NCBI GenBank assembly: GCA_038502055.1
Contig: JAXRKN010000014.1
Location: 1-64,000 of the forward strand
DNA: 64,000 nt
From: Tanytarsus gracilentus
Taxonomy: Eukaryota; Arthropoda; Insecta; Diptera; Chironomidae
Reading direction: 5' to 3'
Positions 58,969 through 64,000 of this stretch are shown in pieces (positions within the stretch are counted from its first letter, which is position 1; the number at the start of each line of letters is the position of its first letter). The notes below the pieces were generated by a model. That model did no database searches and had not been told where the DNA came from. It saw only the letters and a list, made by a program, of their open reading frames with translations. Made by a program: the position numbers and the translations under genes.

Positions 58969-59685
58969 ATGTCGAGTGTGGATCCGCGAGAACTTGCTCG
59001 CTATGCAGCTCGAGCATCTGTTTGGTGGGATTTAGATGGACCGAATGCTGTTTTACATCGTCAATGTCCTCAAATTCGAATTCCATTCGTGACAAATGAG
59101 CTTAAGAAGGTTGGAAAGAGTCTCGAAGGTTCGAAATTTCTGGATGTTGGTTGCGGCGGTGGAATTGTGAGTGAATCACTGGCTATGCTCAAAGCAGACG
59201 TGACCGCTATCGATCCCATGGACAAACTCATCGATGTCGCTAAAGATCACATCAAAATCCATGAAGGTCTCAAAGTCGACTACATTTGTGACTCGGTCGA
59301 GAATCACAGCATCGAAAATAGAGAAAAGTACGATGTCGTTGGATTTTTCGATGTCGCCGAGCACGTCGCTGACTTGCGATCAGTTCTAAAGTCATCAGTC
59401 GACGTCCTCAAACCCGGTGGAAGTATTTTCATCACGACTTGGAATCGAACATGGATGGGTTTTCTGTATGGAATATTTTTACTGCAGTGGCTGCTTGGAA
59501 TCGCTCCCAAAGGCGCTCACACTTATAAAATGTTCGTCAAACCCGAAGAGATTGAAGAAATTTTAAATGAAAGCGGATGCAGAGTTGAGAAACTTCAAGG
59601 AACTTGGTACAGCATTTTTACACGTAAATGGACTTTTACGAGCTATTGCGGCGTTTTCTATGCCATGCATGCGATTAAAGAGTAA
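58969..59685 (+). CDS. COQ3/UbiG-like SAM-dependent methyltransferase, copy 1
   Basis: Single exon, 238 residues, starting at the first true ATG (MSSVDPREL). WWDLDGP (residues 19-25) and LHRQCPQIRIPFV match the family start WWD-G---LH--NP-R; DVGCGGG (59-65) is the SAM-binding motif I; FFDVAEHV and LKPGGSIFITTWNRT are the later core motifs, followed by a hydrophobic stretch (FLYGIFLLQWLLGIAPKG) typical of the COQ3 membrane-contact region. COQ3 performs the two O-methylations of ubiquinone synthesis in mitochondria. No mitochondrial presequence is visible, and the protein is shorter than usual COQ3, so it may be a paralogue with another substrate. It faces copy 2 at 60392-61111 tail to tail. 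AATAAA near 59730 may serve as poly(A) signal. Confidence 0.85.
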   Translation: MSSVDPRELARYAARASVWWDLDGPNAVLHRQCPQIRIPFVTNELKKVGKSLEGSKFLDVGCGGGIVSESLAMLKADVTAIDPMDKLIDVAKDHIKIHEGLKVDYICDSVENHSIENREKYDVVGFFDVAEHVADLRSVLKSSVDVLKPGGSIFITTWNRTWMGFLYGIFLLQWLLGIAPKGAHTYKMFVKPEEIEEILNESGCRVEKLQGTWYSIFTRKWTFTSYCGVFYAMHAIKE

Positions 59686-59763
59686 TTCTGGAAATTTTAT
59701 AATCATTTTAATCCCAAGAAACTCAATAAACATTTAAAATTCATCCAAACACAAATTTCTTAC

Positions 59764-59934
59764 CTCGAAGCTCTTTTTTCATGCTCCACAATTCGTTTCT
59801 TTCTCATCTAATCCACAGCACATGCCATTCCAGGTATTTTTCTTCCCCTCCGGCGCCACACGTATCGATTTCCTTAATTATCTCTTCCCAAAATATTTTT
59901 ATAGACTCCGAGCCATCATTCAAATAGTCAACAT
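59764..59934 (-). pseudogene. Exon-like Myb/SANT-type fragment with in-frame TGA
   Basis: A GC-richer 171-bp stretch is bounded by a good acceptor (TTCTAATTGCAG) and donor (GAG/GTAAGA) on the minus strand. One frame, phase 1 at both ends, reads DGSESIKIFWEEIIKEIDTC, then GAGGEEKYLEWHVLWIR, a TGA (59804-59806), and ERNELWSMKKELR. Spaced tryptophans and the flanking pattern resemble zeste-type Myb/SANT domains. No partner exon in matching phase was found, so it may be a broken exon of a domesticated or transposon gene, a non-coding exon, or chance. Confidence 0.3.
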
Positions 59935-60391
59935 CTGCAATTAGAATGCAAAAAAAAGTTTTACCTGGTTGAATATAAAATTTACGATTTCTTTAAAACC
60001 ACAAAAAAAAAATAACAGATGGAAGATGGAAAATTTCTAGAATGATGCGATTGTTTCATCCTCAAGGCCGAAAGGCGACGAGTCGAGACTTTTAAGAGAT
60101 AATAAAAAGTGAGATTTAAAAATTTTCGAGGACTTTAAAAATTTGAATTTGAATTTTTTGATAACTTTGTGAATTTTTTGTTATCAAATTTTTTAATTTT
60201 TTTATAAATCTCAAAATAAATTCTAAATTTTTTGTTTTTCTCAAATATTATTAAATTTTTTTAAAAATAAATTCAAAATTATTTTAAAAATAAACTCAAA
60301 ATTATTTTAGTCATAAAAATCTTTATTAAATTTTAATTTTCTTTTTATAAAAAATTCTTAACCTAAAAAAAGATTTTTTAATTAAAAAAGT

Positions 60392-61111
60392 TCACTCCTT
60401 GACAGCATGCATGGCATAGAACGCTCCAGTGTATCCAATAAAGTACCATTTTTTGGTGAAAATGTCATACCAAGTTCCTTTCAGCTCTTTGACTTTGCAT
60501 CCGCTTTCGACTAAAATTTTCTCGCACTCTTCGGGTGTGACCAACATTTTGTAGCAGTGAGCATTTCTCGGCACAATCGCGAGCACAATTTGCATGATGA
60601 AAACGCTGTAAAACCAACCGAGCCATGTTCGATTCCAAGTCGTGATGAAAATACTTCCACCGGGTTTGAGGGCGTCGACTGATGACTTTAGAACTGATCG
60701 CAAGTCAGCGACGTGCTCGGCGACATCGAAAAATCCAACGACATCGTACTTTCCTCTATTTTCGATGCTGTGATTCTCGACCGAGTCACAAATGTAGTCG
60801 ACTTTGAGACCTTCGTGGATTTTGATGTGATCTTTGGCGACATCGATGAGTGCTTGCGATGGATCGATAGCGGTCACGTCTGCTTTGAGCATTGCCAGTG
60901 ATTCACTCACAATTCCAGCGCCGCAACCAACATCCAGAAATTTCGAACCTTCGAGACTCTTTCCAACCTTTCTGAGACCTTCAGTGATCAACGGAATTCG
61001 AATTTGAGGACATTGACGATGAAGAATCGCCAATGGACCGCTCAAATCCCACCAGGTGCTGGCTCGCTGCGAAAATCTCTCAATTTCCTTCTCATCAACA
61101 CTCGCCGACAT
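60392..61111 (-). CDS. COQ3/UbiG-like SAM-dependent methyltransferase, copy 2
   Basis: Single exon on the minus strand, 239 residues, ATG at 61111. WWDLSGP and LHRQCPQIRIPLI open the domain, DVGCGAG is SAM motif I, then FFDVAEHV and LKPGGSIFITTWNRT, and a hydrophobic GWFYSVFIMQIVLAIVPRN. The C terminus (TKKWYFIGYTGAFYAMHAVKE) parallels copy 1. The first 40 and last 80 residues have diverged, but 348 bp in the middle (60623-60970) differ from copy 1 (59107-59454) at only about 13 positions by hand count, seven of them in one four-codon patch. That pattern suggests gene conversion between inverted copies. AATAAA on the minus strand lies near 60322-60327. Substrate not known; a COQ3-type role is inferred. 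Confidence 0.85.
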   Translation of the reverse strand: MSASVDEKEIERFSQRASTWWDLSGPLAILHRQCPQIRIPLITEGLRKVGKSLEGSKFLDVGCGAGIVSESLAMLKADVTAIDPSQALIDVAKDHIKIHEGLKVDYICDSVENHSIENRGKYDVVGFFDVAEHVADLRSVLKSSVDALKPGGSIFITTWNRTWLGWFYSVFIMQIVLAIVPRNAHCYKMLVTPEECEKILVESGCKVKELKGTWYDIFTKKWYFIGYTGAFYAMHAVKE

Positions 61112-64000
61112 TATTAGCGTTCAACTTTGCGAGAGAAACTGAATTCAAGGTTAGAAAAATATGGAAAAAGAATCTCAAGTGTGGTCGAATTTGGAGAGAA
61201 TTTTTTGGGAGTGTTTGTGAGAGAATCAATGGAGATAAAAGAGAGAAAATTTAAGAACATGTGCACTCGGCATGTGGTGGACGAATTTTTTGAATAATTT
61301 AGAGAGAAATTTGTGAATTTAAAGATTTTATTAATTTTTAATTTTGAGCTAAATTTTCTCGAATTTAAATTCAATTTTTTAACTCAAACTTTCCGAATTT
61401 CAACTCAAATTTTAATCACATGCATCACCACCATTACTCATCTCCAGTTTGCCACCTTTTTTACCTTGAAATTCCATTTCATGTCACTCCAACTAAACAA
61501 ATTTTTATTTCATCGCGATCTGTTTTACATTTTGTGATAAAAATAAAAGAAATTCCAACGTTATTAAATTCTCTTTTTAATTAACAACAACTTCCATTTT
61601 TTTCTCCACTTAAGCGATGACTCGAGTTCTATTAAAAGAATCTTGCCATCCAACTGTGTTTGCTGAGTGAAGGAGACAATGGCAGGGAATTTATGATTCA
61701 TGATATGAGTGAGTGCAGTTTGATGTTGTTACAGTTGTTGATTTGACTTGAAAGGGTTTAAATAAAGAAAAATTATTGTTGTGGTCGAGGAAAATTTATT
61801 GAGTCATGCGGAGTTTAAAAAGTGAGTTGATTTTTTCTTATAGGAAAATCTGAGTCATTTTGAAAATTAAAAAATTATAAAAAAAAAATTAATAAAATAT
61901 TTAATTTCGGCTTAAAATTATTTCACAGTTAATTTTTTGAAAATTTCTAAAAGTTTAAAAAAATAAAAAAATCGATAAATATTTTAACAAAAAAAAATTA
62001 AACACTGAAAAATATTTTTTTAATTAATTACAAAAAAATCAAATTAAATATATTTAAAACTCCCATCACGACCTTCCCCACTGTCCAACAGTTTTTACCT
62101 CCATATCACTTAAGTCATTCCATTAATTTATTCACTGACCTTCGATATGAAGAAAATAAATTAAAACAACTCTTTTAACTGCCAATAAAAAATTGTTTAC
62201 CCGGAAGTTAAAATTTGCAATAAATTTTGCTTGTTTTTGACTCGACTCGAAAATCATCTCAAGGCTAATCGCGATACTCGAGACTGTTGATAACTCTTTT
62301 TTCATCGTTGTGTTTAATTTTATAAATGTTTACTTCAGTTTCGTGAATGAATGCCGAAAAAAATGTGAGGAACACATTGAATACATTTTTTTGAAAAAAT
62401 GATAAGAAGAAGTAAATAAAGTTATAAAAAATTTTGGCCTTGGTCGTTTGAAAAGTAAATGAAAAAATAATTTTTTGGGCTTTTATTATCAGATAAAAAA
62501 TTGTTAGAAAAAAATCTAAAATTTAAACAGAAAACAAAAAATTTAAATAAAATCATTTAAAAAATAAAAGTTGAAAAATTTTGCTCTCAAAAATTACATA
62601 AAAAGTTTATTTTTACCTCCTCCGGAATGCCACCTGGTCTAGCACTGCCATCATCATTACATCCGCCAAAAAAAGTCCAACAAATGTTTTTCAATTTATC
62701 AACAAAAAAAAACTCAAAAACAATTTTTCGACACGTTGCAAATTCCCGTGCCAAAAAAAATCCTTTCACTTGTTAATGAACTTTTTCTCTCAAATCCCGA
62801 ACATGACAGCAGATGGTCAAGATTGTGTCAACGAGATGAAATTTTTTAATTAAAAATTATTTGCGTCAATACGGGAAAAATAGGAAGAAAAACGCACGTG
62901 AAGAAAAACAAAGTCAGCGTGAGTAAAATTAATGAAAATTCGCAGCATGTGGCATGAAATTAGTTGAGATGAAAAAAGTGTCGCGGAAAAGTGGGAAAAC
63001 CCAACAAAAAAACAATGCGATCACTTTTCGAGAAGGAATTTTTGTAAAAGTTATTTTGAGGTAAAATGACGTGAAAGTTGGCGAAGGGATTGAAAAGTTT
63101 TATAGAGTGAAAAATTCAAAAGATCGATGACATTTTTGCTGTTTGTGATTTTTATTATTTTAACGGATTAAAATTCAAATTTCAAAGTTTAAAATTTTAT
63201 ATTAAAATTCTAATTTAAAATATTAAAAATTTGCTTTTAAATTAAATTTTAAGTTAAAAAAATTTTAATTAGAATTAGAGATAAGAATTAAAATTCAAAT
63301 TTTAAAATTAAAAATTTTGAATATTAAAAAATTTTGCATTGAAATTAAATTTTCTTAAATTAATTTTAAAGTTTTTAAAATTCAAAAATTAATTCACAAA
63401 ATTCTAATGTTAAAAAAATTCCATCCACGCCTAATTTTATTTGAACGTCTTTGTCTAAATATTTACCCTCAAGTCTAAGTCATTCAAACAAATGAGAACG
63501 TTGAAAGAATTAAATGAAAATATTTGTCTCAATTTTTTTTAATATCGTGATCTACATGCGGTGCTCACATGGCTGTGAGTAATAAATTTTCGATGTTTAT
63601 TAAACTTAATCGCATGGCGGAGTGAAAGAAAAATTGAGGACGATAAGGAAGTTTGAATGAAAGAGGGAAAAAATTCCTTCTAATCAGGTCGAGCCGTAAC
63701 TCAATCATTAATAAAGATTTAAAGTAAAAACACCAAGGAAATGTGTCAAAAAAATTAAGTGATTTGTGAAAAATTTGAAGATAAAAAAATTTGGGAATTT
63801 AAATCAAAAAATAAATTAATGAAAAATTATTTCGGATTTTAACTGAATCAAAAAAATTTAAATTTCATATTTTGGATTTTTTAATGAATAAAAAAAAATT
63901 CAATTTCTAAAAATTTCCTAAATATTTTTAATTAAACTAAAAATGTCCGAATTTTTTTAAATTAATTAAAAAACCTAAAAATTTATTTTCTCATAATAAT
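61112..64000. other. AT-rich intergenic DNA with one exon-like stretch
   Basis: On the minus strand about 62617-62770 keeps an open frame whose end, FGGCNDDGSARPGGIPEE, is less biased in composition than its surroundings and stops at a GTAAAA donor (62615-62616). No acceptor or partner exon could be fixed, so it is not called a gene. The rest is A/T-rich. Confidence 0.35.

Overview
The window is eukaryotic nuclear DNA, very AT-rich, with intron-bearing genes, GT-AG introns, insect-type core promoters (TATA plus TCAGT-like initiators) and insect protein families. The best fit is a nematoceran fly, most likely a chironomid-type midge; this is inferred from gene content and style, not from a marker gene. 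It is gene-poor: nine protein-coding genes and two tRNA genes in 64 kb. The rest is AT-rich intergenic DNA carrying at least ten recognisable mobile or repeated elements.

Layout. 1-985 (-): secreted leucine-rich-repeat/coiled-coil protein, cut by the window edge. 3988-6343 (+): tandem pair of three-exon trypsin-like proteases with a shared GATA/initiator promoter. 16311-18123 (+): a two-exon Scylla/Charybde (REDD1/DDIT4) TORC1 inhibitor with a duplicated block in its 3' region. 23516-24425: interspersed element with a 4 x 120 bp tandem core. 27524-31327: convergent pair of secreted DUF1091-like genes whose first introns were invaded by different DNA, one by a foldback transposon, the other by an 18-bp minisatellite full of kappaB-like sites. 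36712-37491 (+): second LRR/coiled-coil gene. 39517-42444 (-): five-exon cuticular-type protein built of PYEVIKKVPY-type repeats. 44744-46169: hAT element remnant, then a MITE with a Tc1/mariner-type MITE nested in it. 50994-51627: inverted repeat whose arms each hold an intron-containing tRNA-Lys(CTT). 54121-55095: composite of repeat families seen elsewhere in the window. 58969-61111: convergent pair of intronless COQ3/UbiG-like methyltransferases with a 348-bp block of near-identity, a sign of gene conversion.

The genes do not form one pathway. The proteases (probably digestive), LRR proteins, DUF1091-like proteins and cuticular protein all look secreted. The REDD1-type protein is a cytosolic stress regulator and the COQ3-like enzymes are SAM-dependent methyltransferases. 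A recurring architecture is the inverted duplication: the DUF1091-like pair, the tRNA pair and the methyltransferase pair are each in opposite orientation. No single undescribed system is evident. The strongest leads are the foldback element with its 9-bp target duplication, the kappaB-rich intronic minisatellite, the intron-containing tRNA-Lys inverted pair and the gene-converted methyltransferases.
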